Shown here piece by piece: positions 44,905-52,776 of a DNA stretch of 64,000 nucleotides. This stretch comes from an uncultured Muribaculum sp. (GTDB lineage Bacteria; Bacteroidota; Bacteroidia; Bacteroidales; Muribaculaceae). The first letter of the stretch is position 1; the number at the start of each line of letters is the position of its first letter. Below the pieces are notes generated by a model. The model did no database searches, was not told where the DNA came from, and was given only the letters and a program-made list of their open reading frames with translations. A program made the position numbers and the translations under genes. Location: the NCBI GenBank assembly GCA_910578785.1, contig CAJTSJ010000012.1:6982-70981 (forward strand), given 5' to 3'.

Positions 44905-46185
44905 TTATTTGGTTAACTTGCTGTTTCTTAATATTGTCTGTTCGCGGTCCGGACCGATTGACACAATGGTTATCGGAGTGGCGAGTTCCTTTTCAAGGAA
45001 GTCGATATAGTTCTTGAACGCTTCGGGGAATTCGTCTTCCGACTTCATTGCCGTCATGTCGGTCTTCCATCCGGGAAGAGTAACATATTCAGGAACAATC
45101 TTGTCTTCTTCAATCGAGAACGGGAATTCTGTCACACGCTCGCCCTCTATGTCGTATGCTACACAGGCCTTTATTTCGTCGAATCCGTCAAGGACATCGC
45201 TCTTCATCATTATCAGCTGAGTCACGCCATTGATCATTATGGCATATTTCAATGCCACAAGGTCAATCCAGCCGCAACGGCGTTCGCGTCCGGTGACAGC
45301 GCCATATTCATGTCCGAGGTCGCGGATTGTACGTCCGGTCTCGTCAAACAGCTCCGTGGGGAACGGACCCGAGCCTACTCGAGTGCAATATGCCTTGAAT
45401 ATACCGAAGACCTCGCCGATTTTGTTAGGAGCCACACCGAGTCCTGAGCATGCGCCGGCGCAGATTGTGTTGCTTGATGTCACAAACGGATAGCTGCCGA
45501 AGTCCACGTCGAGCAGTGTGCCCTGCGCACCCTCGCACAGCACCGACTTGCCTTCCGACAGTAAATGGTTGATCAGATGTTCGCTGTCGATGATGTCATA
45601 TTCCTTGATATACTCCATGGCGTCAAGCCACTTCTTTTCAAGTTCACTGAACTCAGGCTCTTCGCCCATAGATTTGAGCATAGCCAGATGGCGCGACTTG
45701 GCGGCTTCGTATTTACTTTCAAAGTTATGGAACAGGTCGCCCAGACGCAGACCGTTGCGGCTCACCTTGTCAGTATATGTCGGGCCGATGCCTTTGCCGG
45801 TAGTTCCGATTTTTGCACCTCCTTTGGCACGTTCGTTAGCTGCATCGAGCAGACGGTGGGTAGGCAGAATCAGATGCACCTTCTTGGATATCTTGAGCAC
45901 TTTTTTCAAATCGATGCCGGACTTTTCAAGAGCCTCGGCTTCTTCCCTGAACAATACCGGGTCAAGAACTACGCCGTTGCCGATGACATTGATCTGTCCA
46001 TGCTGGAATATTCCGGACGGTATCGAACGAAGCACGTACTTCTTACCTTCGAACTCAAGAGTATGGCCGGCATTAGGACCGCCCTGAAAACGTGCCACTA
46101 CGTCGTAGCGCGGAGTCAGCACATCTACCACTTTTCCTTTCCCTTCATCGCCCCATTGGAGCCCAAGCAAAACGTCAACTTTCAT
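44905..46185 (-). CDS. purA: Adenylosuccinate synthetase
   Basis: Joins IMP and aspartate using GTP, the first step from IMP to AMP. The 426-residue protein begins VDVLLGLQWGDEGKGKVVD (GTP/IMP loop) and has the NAGHT motif in FQGGPNAGHTLEFEGKKY and the core GKGIGPTYTDKVSRNGLR and GRERRCGWIDLVALKYA. Start is ATG 46185, 36 bases after fur. Length and motifs are normal. Confidence 0.98.
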   Translation of the reverse strand: MKVDVLLGLQWGDEGKGKVVDVLTPRYDVVARFQGGPNAGHTLEFEGKKYVLRSIPSGIFQHGQINVIGNGVVLDPVLFREEAEALEKSGIDLKKVLKISKKVHLILPTHRLLDAANERAKGGAKIGTTGKGIGPTYTDKVSRNGLRLGDLFHNFESKYEAAKSRHLAMLKSMGEEPEFSELEKKWLDAMEYIKEYDIIDSEHLINHLLSEGKSVLCEGAQGTLLDVDFGSYPFVTSSNTICAGACSGLGVAPNKIGEVFGIFKAYCTRVGSGPFPTELFDETGRTIRDLGHEYGAVTGRERRCGWIDLVALKYAIMINGVTQLIMMKSDVLDGFDEIKACVAYDIEGERVTEFPFSIEEDKIVPEYVTLPGWKTDMTAMKSEDEFPEAFKNYIDFLEKELATPITIVSIGPDREQTILRNSKLTK

Positions 46186-46221
46186 TGTATCGAAAAATAT
46201 GATAATTATATTACTTACTAA

Positions 46222-46695
46222 TCACTTTATAGTCTTGGAATTACGTCTGTTGTGGCGTGCACACGCAGAGCAAAGTCCATAGACATACATATTGAAAAAA
46301 GAAGCATGGAAAGCTGAATAATTACGATTTTTCATAAATGCTATCAGCTCCGGGTCTTTTACTTCCTTTATCTTGCCGCACTGCTGGCAGATCAGATGCA
46401 GATGCGTCGACAGTCCGGTCACCCTCTCATATTGGGCCGGCTGCGAGCCGAACTGATGACGGCGCACCAGACCGCAGTCGGTAAAAAGCTCCATCGTGTT
46501 GTAGATGGTGGCACGACTGACGTGGTAACCGTCTTTTTCAATGTCGGCATACAATGCATCGATGTCGAAGTGCGTAGCCATCTCGAAAACTTTGTCGAGA
46601 ATGGCATAGCGTTCCGGCGTTTTCCTAAGCTTCTTCACCTTCAGATATTCGGTGAAAGCGGCCTTAGCGGAAATCCTTGACTTATCCTCCATCAT
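46222..46695 (-). CDS. fur: Fur family metal/peroxide-responsive repressor
   Basis: A Fur/PerR-family DNA-binding repressor of about 157 residues. A longer reading from TTG 46716 is rejected because the promoter -7 box (46710-46703) would lie inside it; ATG 46695 or 46692 remain. The winged helix includes ISRATIYNTMELFTDCGL-like sequence (SRATIYNTMELF), followed by the metal-binding STHLHLICQQCGKIKEV and a second zinc pair CSAC near the C-terminus. Which metal or oxidant it senses cannot be fixed; iron (Fur) is the default. It heads the fur-purA-DUF1015-rseC-rnf run, suggesting that some Rnf expression may follow its autoregulated promoter. Confidence 0.92.
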   Translation of the reverse strand: MMEDKSRISAKAAFTEYLKVKKLRKTPERYAILDKVFEMATHFDIDALYADIEKDGYHVSRATIYNTMELFTDCGLVRRHQFGSQPAQYERVTGLSTHLHLICQQCGKIKEVKDPELIAFMKNRNYSAFHASFFNMYVYGLCSACARHNRRNSKTIK

Positions 46696-46702
46696 TGCTT
46701 TG

Positions 46703-46734
46703 CAAAGATAACTCAAAGTGCTGTCTTAAACAAA
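46703..46734 (-). promoter_or_regulatory. Complete promoter for fur, almost no leader
   Basis: Minus strand: TTTG at 46734-46731, a 20-bp spacer, TATCTTTG at 46710-46703. The start codon at 46695 is only 7 bases past the -7 box, so the mRNA leader should be 0-6 bases. A perfect 10-bp palindrome CTTTGCAAAG (46698-46707) overlaps the -7 box and start site. Confidence 0.8.
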
Positions 46735-46772
46735 TTTTATGACTGCGGTTTTTGGAGTATTTACCTAATTTT

Positions 46773-47351
46773 TCACATGGTTTCATTTAACTCCGGCCCG
46801 ATGGTTTTGATTACGCGACACGGATTGCCTACTGCCACTGAATTGGACGGGATGTCTCTGACAACGACACTTCCCGCACCGATGACACAATTGTTGCCGA
46901 TGGTCACTCCGGGGAGCACCGACACACCGGCCCCTATCCACACATCGTTGCCTACCGATATCGGGCGCGCATACTCCAGCCCCATCCGGCGCTCCGAAGC
47001 ATCCAACGGGTGTCCGGCCGTATAAAAACCGCAATTCGGAGCTATGAACACATTGTCGCCGAAAGTCACCGGAGCCTCATCGAGAATAACCAGATTGAAA
47101 TTGGCATAGAAATTTTCACCCACAAAGATGTTGTAGCCATAGTCGCAATAAAACGGCTGTTCTATCAGGATGCCCCCTTTTACCTCACCTAAAATTCTGT
47201 GGAGCAGAGACACGCGTCCATCCATATCTTTGGGACGCAAATCATTGTAATCGCGACACAATTCCTTGCACTCCCGGCGTTCTGCAATCAGTGCCGGATC
47301 GTTGTTGGCATCATATATCATGCCTTTAAGCATCTTATCTTTTTCTGTCAT
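46773..47351 (-). CDS. Maltose/galactoside O-acetyltransferase-type hexapeptide protein
   Basis: A 192-residue left-handed beta-helix acetyltransferase that should move acetyl from acetyl-CoA to a sugar hydroxyl. The N-terminal helical domain starts DKMLKGMIYDANNDPAL, as in maltose acetyltransferases (Maa/LacA). The hexapeptide region contains YGYNIFVGENFYANFNLVIL and the catalytic His in YTAGHPLDASERR, then PISVGNDVWIGAGVSVLPGV. The sugar acceptor is unknown. It lies 78 bases before the fur start codon on the same strand but fur has its own promoter. Confidence 0.92.
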   Translation of the reverse strand: MTEKDKMLKGMIYDANNDPALIAERRECKELCRDYNDLRPKDMDGRVSLLHRILGEVKGGILIEQPFYCDYGYNIFVGENFYANFNLVILDEAPVTFGDNVFIAPNCGFYTAGHPLDASERRMGLEYARPISVGNDVWIGAGVSVLPGVTIGNNCVIGAGSVVVRDIPSNSVAVGNPCRVIKTIGPELNETM

Positions 47352-47379
47352 TATTCTTATTGTATAGCAGTTAACACCA

Positions 47380-47387
47380 CAAAATTA
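47380..47387 (-). promoter_or_regulatory. Bacteroidetes -7 box upstream of the acetyltransferase gene
   Basis: Minus-strand TAATTTTG, 28 bases before ATG 47351, with a partial -33 (ATTG at 47411-47408) at the 20-bp spacing. Confidence 0.55.
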
Positions 47388-47480
47388 ACATATTCTCCGA
47401 GAGCCGACAATAGCAGTCGGACGATTCGGAATCATGCCTGCCGCAACCGATATAGGAAGGCGATTTTAGGTCTCTCACAA

Positions 47481-47510
47481 TTGACATTTTCGAATTATTT
47501 TTGTTATAAT
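47481..47510 (+). promoter_or_regulatory. Promoter region of yihY; also carries E. coli-type consensus hexamers
   Basis: TATTTTTG at 47496-47503 fits the Bacteroidetes -7 consensus. Around it lie TTGACA (47481-47486) and TATAAT (47505-47510) 18 bp apart, a perfect sigma-70-style pair. The start codon follows 28 bases later. Which element is used cannot be told from sequence. Confidence 0.45.
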
Positions 47511-47538
47511 TGCAGAACGTTTCGATCAACTATTGTAT

Positions 47539-48921
47539 ATGAGAGAAAACAAGCCTAAAAAGCCGTCAAAAATAAGCATCTTTGTCGACAAATGGACCAA
47601 GAAAAGCCTGGACTTCTGGAAATACGCTTCAGAAGGGGTGTGGAGCGACACACGCCAAACATGGAAGGTCAATGCCGTCAAGACCATAAATCTGTCTGTC
47701 AGGTCGTTTCTCGACAGCGACCTGCAGTATCGGGCATCGGCCCTGACTTACAATACGCTTCTGGCAATTGTACCGGCCTTGGCAATGCTGTTTGCCATCG
47801 GCCGCGGATTCGGGTTCCAGAATCTGCTTCAGTCGCAACTGACAAACCTGTTGCCGTCGCAGACGCATGCTCTTGAAACGGCGCTCGGATTTGTCGACAG
47901 CTACCTTGCCGAAGCTTCACAGGGTCTGTTTGTCGGGGTCGGCCTTGTCGTACTGTTATGGACATTGATATCATTGATGAGCAATATCGAAGACTCCCTC
48001 AACCTGATCTGGGGCGTGACGCGGAGCCGTACCTTCGGCCGTAAAATCATCGACTACACCGCCATAATGTTTCTGTTGCCGATCTTGATGATCTGCTCAA
48101 GCGGACTGTCGGTGTTCATGTCGACCACCATGGTCGACCAATTTCATTTCCGTTTTTTCACGCCGGCCATCAGGATCATGCTTGACATTGCGCCGTTCAT
48201 CCTTGTATGGCTGTCGTTTATCGGCATGTATCTGCTCTTCCCCAACACTAAAGTAAAGCTTAAAAATGCCGTGATGTCGGGCATATTCGCCGGCACCGCA
48301 TTTCAGGTGCTTCAATATCTGTTTGTCAGCGGACAGCTGTACGTGTCGAAATACAATGCCATTTACGGAAGTTTCGCATTCCTGCCATTGCTGCTCGTGT
48401 GGCTCCAGCTCACCTGGACCATCACACTTGCCGGCGCCGTGCTTTGCTATTCGTCGCAAAACATATTCCAATTCAGCTTCACAAACGACATAAGCTCCAT
48501 GTCGCTCAACTACAGGCGCAAGGTGGCCGTAGCCATAATCACAGTCATCGTCAAGAGGTTTGAAGCACAGATGACACCGCTCACGTCTACCGACTTTGCG
48601 GCCATCTACCACATGCCGTCGAGGCTCGTAACCACGCTGATAAACGAGATGACTGAGGCAGGCCTGCTGTCGACCGTAATCACCGGCGACGACACCGAAG
48701 AGCATTCATATCAGCCGGCACTGGACATCAATATGATTACGCTCGGATATGTCCTCAATAAGCTCAACGCCTTCGGGTCGCACAGCTTCATTCCCGGATT
48801 TGATGCATACTTCAAGGGTCTGATACCCCTTTACGACGAAATGATTCAAAAAGCCATCGACTCCGGCGATAAGACTCTTATAAAGGATATTCCGTTGGAC
48901 ATCAGCGATTCCACAAACTAA
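47539..48921 (+). CDS. YihY/BrkB family inner-membrane protein with C-terminal extension
   Basis: A 460-residue membrane protein of the YihY/virulence factor BrkB family, start ATG 47539. The family core spans ~40-310 with about six helices: RASALTYNTLLAIVPALAML, SNIEDSLNLIWGV, YLLFPNTKVKLKNAVMSGIF and AIYGSFAFLPLLLVWLQLTW. Residues ~325-445 form a soluble domain resembling a winged helix (TDFAAIYHMPSRLVTTLINE followed by MTEAGLL), an extension common in Bacteroidetes members. The molecular role of the family is unknown, and it was shown not to be RNase BN. Confidence 0.9.
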   Translation: MRENKPKKPSKISIFVDKWTKKSLDFWKYASEGVWSDTRQTWKVNAVKTINLSVRSFLDSDLQYRASALTYNTLLAIVPALAMLFAIGRGFGFQNLLQSQLTNLLPSQTHALETALGFVDSYLAEASQGLFVGVGLVVLLWTLISLMSNIEDSLNLIWGVTRSRTFGRKIIDYTAIMFLLPILMICSSGLSVFMSTTMVDQFHFRFFTPAIRIMLDIAPFILVWLSFIGMYLLFPNTKVKLKNAVMSGIFAGTAFQVLQYLFVSGQLYVSKYNAIYGSFAFLPLLLVWLQLTWTITLAGAVLCYSSQNIFQFSFTNDISSMSLNYRRKVAVAIITVIVKRFEAQMTPLTSTDFAAIYHMPSRLVTTLINEMTEAGLLSTVITGDDTEEHSYQPALDINMITLGYVLNKLNAFGSHSFIPGFDAYFKGLIPLYDEMIQKAIDSGDKTLIKDIPLDISDSTN

Positions 48922-48961
48922 AACAACATACTTTTTTATTAACTTTAAATACCCGACCATT

Positions 48962-49333
48962 ATGAAAATCGTTTCAACAAACCAGGCTCCGGCCGCAATC
49001 GGTCCCTACAGCCAGGCTATCGACACAGGCACATTTGTATACGCGTCAGGACAGCTTCCTATCGACCCCAAGACGGGAACTATGCCTGAAGGAATCAAGG
49101 AACAGACCGCCCAGTCGCTTGCCAACGTGAAGGCCATACTTGCCGAAGCAGGACTCAGCCTGTCAAACGTGGTTAAAACCACAGTATTCCTGTCGGACAT
49201 GGCCAACTTCGCGGCCATGAACGAGGTATATGCCGAGAACTTCAGCGCGCCCTATCCCGCGCGCTCCGCCGTGGCCGTCAAGGAACTTCCCAAACAGGCT
49301 TTGGTAGAAATCGAGGTCGTGGCAATACGCTAA
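48962..49333 (+). CDS. ridA: RidA family enamine/imine deaminase
   Basis: A 123-residue RidA (YjgF/YER057c/UK114) protein that hydrolyses reactive 2-aminoacrylate and related imines released by PLP enzymes. It has the family pattern APAAIGPYSQAI, FVYASGQLPIDPKTG, and the C-terminal active-site part PYPARSAVAVKELPKQALVE, including the conserved Arg. It lies 40 bases after yihY on the same strand and is followed by a strong terminator. Confidence 0.96.
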   Translation: MKIVSTNQAPAAIGPYSQAIDTGTFVYASGQLPIDPKTGTMPEGIKEQTAQSLANVKAILAEAGLSLSNVVKTTVFLSDMANFAAMNEVYAENFSAPYPARSAVAVKELPKQALVEIEVVAIR

Positions 49334-49353
49334 ACCACAGCTCCAAGACTATC

Positions 49354-49401
49354 AAAAAAAGATAAGCGCGGACCCGATGGGGGTCCGCGCTTATCTTTTT
49401 T
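49354..49401. terminator. Strong bidirectional terminator after ridA
   Basis: A perfect 15-bp stem (49361-49375 with 49381-49395), GATGG loop, flanked by A7 and T6. It serves ridA on the plus strand and the convergent beta-helix gene on the minus strand. Confidence 0.92.
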
Positions 49402-49418
49402 GTATGCAACAGTCAGAC

Positions 49419-50897
49419 TTAATTGCGGTACTTGAGCGCCGCATTATAGTCGGACGACACGACTCTCAACACATATACATTGCCGGGCGCAAGGTCGAGC
49501 AAATCTGCAGTTCCGTCAGTAATCACCAGACGGTCAACCATCTTTCCGTCAATGGTATAGACCTCGACACTTCCCGACATAGCCGCAGGCACAAAAAGAG
49601 TTCCGTTGGCCACATAAGGCTTAACGGCATCGTCGGCAACGCCTTCGATCGAAGCCGGATCGCCGGCAGGCATGAAAATGACCTGTCCGAGTTTTGAGTT
49701 GTCGTTCTGGTGGAATATGACTGTCTCAATCAGCTCTTCGGTCTGTTCGTCCACGCTCCAGATATTATTCTGCGCATAAACGGTAGCCGTGGAGTTGTTG
49801 TACAGGTCATAGGGGTGTGCGGCGTCATAACCGCTTCCGTCATTACCGTTATCTTTAAACACGTTGTTTCCGGGACTGTCGGCATTGCCTACCTCTCCGA
49901 GGTTCGCGCTTGCAACATTGATAAGCGTGATTCCCCACAGATGCGACTCGATGTAGTTGCCGGAAACGATGCTGTTGGTCAACGTCGAAAGACTAAGAGC
50001 ACTTCCTCCATTCATCGGATTCGTATCGTATCTGTTGTCGACAAGCGTATTATCGCGTATAACGAGCGACATCGGGCCGATAGCGGTTATGCCATAGCGG
50101 TTCTTGGTTATATTGCAGTTCTCAATCAGCACATTGTTTTCACCGCTGAGCGACAACATATTACCCACGGAAATGCCTCCGACTTTCGTGCGCTCCGCTC
50201 CTGTAATGGTGGAGTTGAGTATTTTAATTTCGTTATCACCTCCGACCGTGACGTTTATCTGCGGTTTGTTGGTGTTGGAAGTGTTGTTGTCGACAAATGT
50301 ACAATTATCTACGATCAGACCACACGTGATATTGGCACCGCCTCCGATAGCCGGAACCGTATTATATTCAAATGTGCAGTTGGTCACGGTAAAGCATGCT
50401 CCGGAAACACCCAACGCCAATGCCCCTGTGCCGCTCATCTTGCCGTTGGCATAGCGGAAAGTACAATTATCGACAGCCAGACCTGCTTCACCGAAAGAGC
50501 GCAACGCGGCATACTCGAAATCGATGTTCTTAAAAGCCGTTCCTTCGACCACCGGCTGTACATAGATGCCCTTGGGTTCGGCAGTCTCATCGGCGCGCGT
50601 AATCAGCACTCGCTTATCGGCCGGGACATCGAAATTGGCTGTACCCTCGATTCGGAGAGTGACACCCGTAGCCATCTTTATAGTAGCACCGGCATCGACA
50701 TTAAACGCATCGCCCTCGGCGACAGTTACATCGTCGGTCAAGGTGTAAACCGAACCGGCCTTGGCGACCCCGGAGCCTTCAATCTGCGAAAGACTCTCAA
50801 GTGAATAGACGGTGCCGTCGCCCAATGTAGTATACTCGGCGTATGCCGACACGGCGCATCCCGCCAATAAAGAAACCAGAAGTAAATTTTTATTCAT
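49419..50897 (-). CDS. Secreted right-handed beta-helix protein with T9SS-type C-terminal tail
   Basis: Start at ATG 50897 (an upstream GTG adds two residues), 492 residues. A signal peptide (cleavage near AYAE) precedes many Asn-rich parallel beta-helix coils such as NCTFEYNTVPAIGGGANIT, NCTFVDNNTSNTNK, LIENCNITKNRYGITAIGPM and VSGNYIESHLWGITLINVAS. The last ~75 residues look like a type A type-IX-secretion sorting domain (VEVYTIDGKMVDRLVI then LAPGNVYVLRVVSSD). The helix fold is shared with pectate lyases and other polysaccharide-active proteins, but I see no recognisable catalytic set, so adhesion or structural use is equally possible. It follows manA by 42 bases. Confidence 0.82.
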   Translation of the reverse strand: MNKNLLLVSLLAGCAVSAYAEYTTLGDGTVYSLESLSQIEGSGVAKAGSVYTLTDDVTVAEGDAFNVDAGATIKMATGVTLRIEGTANFDVPADKRVLITRADETAEPKGIYVQPVVEGTAFKNIDFEYAALRSFGEAGLAVDNCTFRYANGKMSGTGALALGVSGACFTVTNCTFEYNTVPAIGGGANITCGLIVDNCTFVDNNTSNTNKPQINVTVGGDNEIKILNSTITGAERTKVGGISVGNMLSLSGENNVLIENCNITKNRYGITAIGPMSLVIRDNTLVDNRYDTNPMNGGSALSLSTLTNSIVSGNYIESHLWGITLINVASANLGEVGNADSPGNNVFKDNGNDGSGYDAAHPYDLYNNSTATVYAQNNIWSVDEQTEELIETVIFHQNDNSKLGQVIFMPAGDPASIEGVADDAVKPYVANGTLFVPAAMSGSVEVYTIDGKMVDRLVITDGTADLLDLAPGNVYVLRVVSSDYNAALKYRN

Positions 50898-50939
50898 AAG
50901 CACTTGTATTAATATAAAAATAAAATATGATTGAATTTT

Positions 50940-51911
50940 CTAAACCGTGGCAGTCAGAAGCGTAGACCGGCCCTTGACATCTATCGACTTGATTGACGCG
51001 GGAACAAGTATGGTCTCTCCCTTGTCAATATGAGTGACCGCACCGCCATCTGTCGCAATGTCGCACTTGCCGTCAAGGCATATTACGACCATGAAAGAGT
51101 CCTTTCCGGCAGGCACCCGGAAATCGCCTTCGACAGTTACCTTACGGACATCGAAATGTCCGCACTTTACCAACTCGACATCGCCTTTGGCCTCACGGTC
51201 GTAGTGGGTCTTATAATCGGGATAGACCTTATAGTCGATGGCGTCCTTGGCCTCTTCGGTATGAAGCTGACGAAGATTGCCCTGCGCGTCGCGGCGGTCA
51301 AAGTCGTAGACACGGTATGTGATGTCGCTCGTCTCCTGAATCTCGGCAAGCAGATTGCCGGCTCCGATGGCGTGTATGCGCCCTGCCGGAAGGAAAAACA
51401 CATCGCCCGGATGCGACTCATGGCATGCGACCACATCCATTATCTCCTTATCGTTGACCAGACGCTCATAGTCGGCCGGAGTAATCGGCTTCGAAAGGCC
51501 GGCATAGATTTTTGCTCCGGGAACAGTGTCCATGATATACCACATCTCCGTCTTGCCGAGCGAATGATGGCGCTTCTCAGCCAATTCGTCGTCGGGATGA
51601 ACCTGAACCGAAAGGTCCTTGGCTGCATCGATGATTTTTATCAGAAGCGGAAACATGTCGCCGAACTTATCGTAGACGGCATCTCCAACCAACGCACCCT
51701 TATACATGCGGATTAATTCAGGCAACGTCTTTCCGGCATCAGGGCCGTCGGCGACCACCGACTCATGTCCGGGCACACCGGATATCTCCCAGCTTTCGCC
51801 CACCGACTTCCGGTCAGACTCCAATCCTTTTAAAGGAATAATATTCTCTCCACCCCACAGCACCGACTTAAGCTGCGGCACGAACTTTAAAGGTCGTAAT
51901 TCCGTATCCAT
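50940..51911 (-). CDS. manA: Mannose-6-phosphate isomerase, class I
   Basis: Interconverts mannose-6-phosphate and fructose-6-phosphate, linking glycolysis to GDP-mannose/fucose synthesis. The start is ATG 51911 (MDTELRPLKF); a longer reading would pass through the -7 box at 51951. The 323-residue protein has the N-terminal LKSVLWGGENI, the zinc motif LSVQVHPDDELAEKRH with partner residues in GKTEMWYIMD, and LPAGRIHAIGAGNLLAEIQE. This is the short Firmicutes/Bacteroidetes-type enzyme. It may be cotranscribed with the beta-helix gene. Confidence 0.94.
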   Translation of the reverse strand: MDTELRPLKFVPQLKSVLWGGENIIPLKGLESDRKSVGESWEISGVPGHESVVADGPDAGKTLPELIRMYKGALVGDAVYDKFGDMFPLLIKIIDAAKDLSVQVHPDDELAEKRHHSLGKTEMWYIMDTVPGAKIYAGLSKPITPADYERLVNDKEIMDVVACHESHPGDVFFLPAGRIHAIGAGNLLAEIQETSDITYRVYDFDRRDAQGNLRQLHTEEAKDAIDYKVYPDYKTHYDREAKGDVELVKCGHFDVRKVTVEGDFRVPAGKDSFMVVICLDGKCDIATDGGAVTHIDKGETILVPASIKSIDVKGRSTLLTATV

Positions 51912-51950
51912 AACGTTTAAATAAGTATCCGTTAAATAAATATCCGTCCC

Positions 51951-51958
51951 CAAAGTTA
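51951..51958 (-). promoter_or_regulatory. Bacteroidetes -7 box upstream of manA
   Basis: Minus-strand TAACTTTG, 39 bases before ATG 51911; it decides the start because longer readings overlap it. A TTTG lies only 12 bp farther up, so the -33 is not standard. The rest of the 51912-52131 divergent gap shows nothing more. Confidence 0.55.
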
Positions 51959-52131
51959 ACAATTATATTTCAAATGAAATGATTTTAAAGATTTAATCAT
52001 TGAATTTGATTCGGAAATTATTCAGTAACCGACTGAAATTGTCCTGAATCTGTTCGACGACAAATCATGGCGCGGCATTAAACATAAGTTAACGCCGGAG
52101 CGTTTTATCAGTAATAAAAAATTTAGCAACT

Positions 52132-52704
52132 ATGAATGGAAAATCAAGCTTCTGGACTAATCTGTTTATTTTGGCGGGCGGCATAGTTCTGATATGCATG
52201 CATGACCGGGTTAATCTTCTTAGCTGGGCCGTGTTCATTCTCGGCATACTGTTCGCCATACCGGGATTAATCGGCATCATAGGCGCGTTGAGAAACAGTG
52301 CGCGCAACACATCTGTAGGTACGGTCAACACCGCTTCGGCCGCGGGATCGCTTCTCATAGGGCTGATAATGGTGTTCTGGCCATCGCCTTTCGTGGCAGT
52401 GTTCGTCTACTTCCTGGCCGCCGTGCTCATATTGTTCGGACTCATGCAGATATGGATTCTGTCGGTAGGCGGCCGTGGCATAGGACTGCCCGGATGGCTA
52501 TACGTACTGCCTGTATGCGTAATCATCACCGGCATAGTGCTCATCTGCACTCCGATTAAAGAGACTCAGGCAGTGTTTACCCTGGTGGCAGGTATCGCAA
52601 TGGTGTGCGACGCCGTCAACGGACTTCTGATTTACCTGTCGGCGGCCGAGTCGAGACGCTCAGACCGAAAATATCTTAAGGACTCTCTCGACGACAACAG
52701 ATGA
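52132..52704 (+). CDS. HdeD/DUF308-like membrane protein
   Basis: A 190-residue inner-membrane protein with about six hydrophobic helices in three hairpins: LFILAGGIVLICM, LLSWAVFILGILFAIPGLIG, AGSLLIGLIMVFWPSPFVAV, FLAAVLILFGLMQIWIL, YVLPVCVIITGIVLIC and TLVAGIAMVCDAVNGLLIY. The pattern of short paired helices ending in Trp-Pro turns matches the HdeD/DUF308 family. HdeD is linked to acid resistance in E. coli; no function is shown for the Bacteroidetes proteins. It ends 72 bases before the TPR gene, which has its own -7 box. Confidence 0.85.
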   Translation: MNGKSSFWTNLFILAGGIVLICMHDRVNLLSWAVFILGILFAIPGLIGIIGALRNSARNTSVGTVNTASAAGSLLIGLIMVFWPSPFVAVFVYFLAAVLILFGLMQIWILSVGGRGIGLPGWLYVLPVCVIITGIVLICTPIKETQAVFTLVAGIAMVCDAVNGLLIYLSAAESRRSDRKYLKDSLDDNR

Positions 52705-52743
52705 TTAGAGCGACAAAATATCGCAAATAAACAATAAATCTCT

Positions 52744-52751
52744 TATCTTTG
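52744..52751 (+). promoter_or_regulatory. Bacteroidetes -7 box upstream of the TPR gene
   Basis: TATCTTTG, 25 bases before ATG 52777. No TTTG at the 20-bp spacing. Confidence 0.55.
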
Positions 52752-52776
52752 CACATATTTAATTATATGTAAAAAG

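Noticed and set aside
46696..46716. Extended fur N-terminus from TTG 46716
   Set aside because: It would place the TATCTTTG promoter box inside the coding region.
49710..50804. 364-residue plus-strand frame opposite the beta-helix gene
   Set aside because: The minus-strand protein has a signal peptide, repeats and a sorting tail; the opposite frame has none of these.
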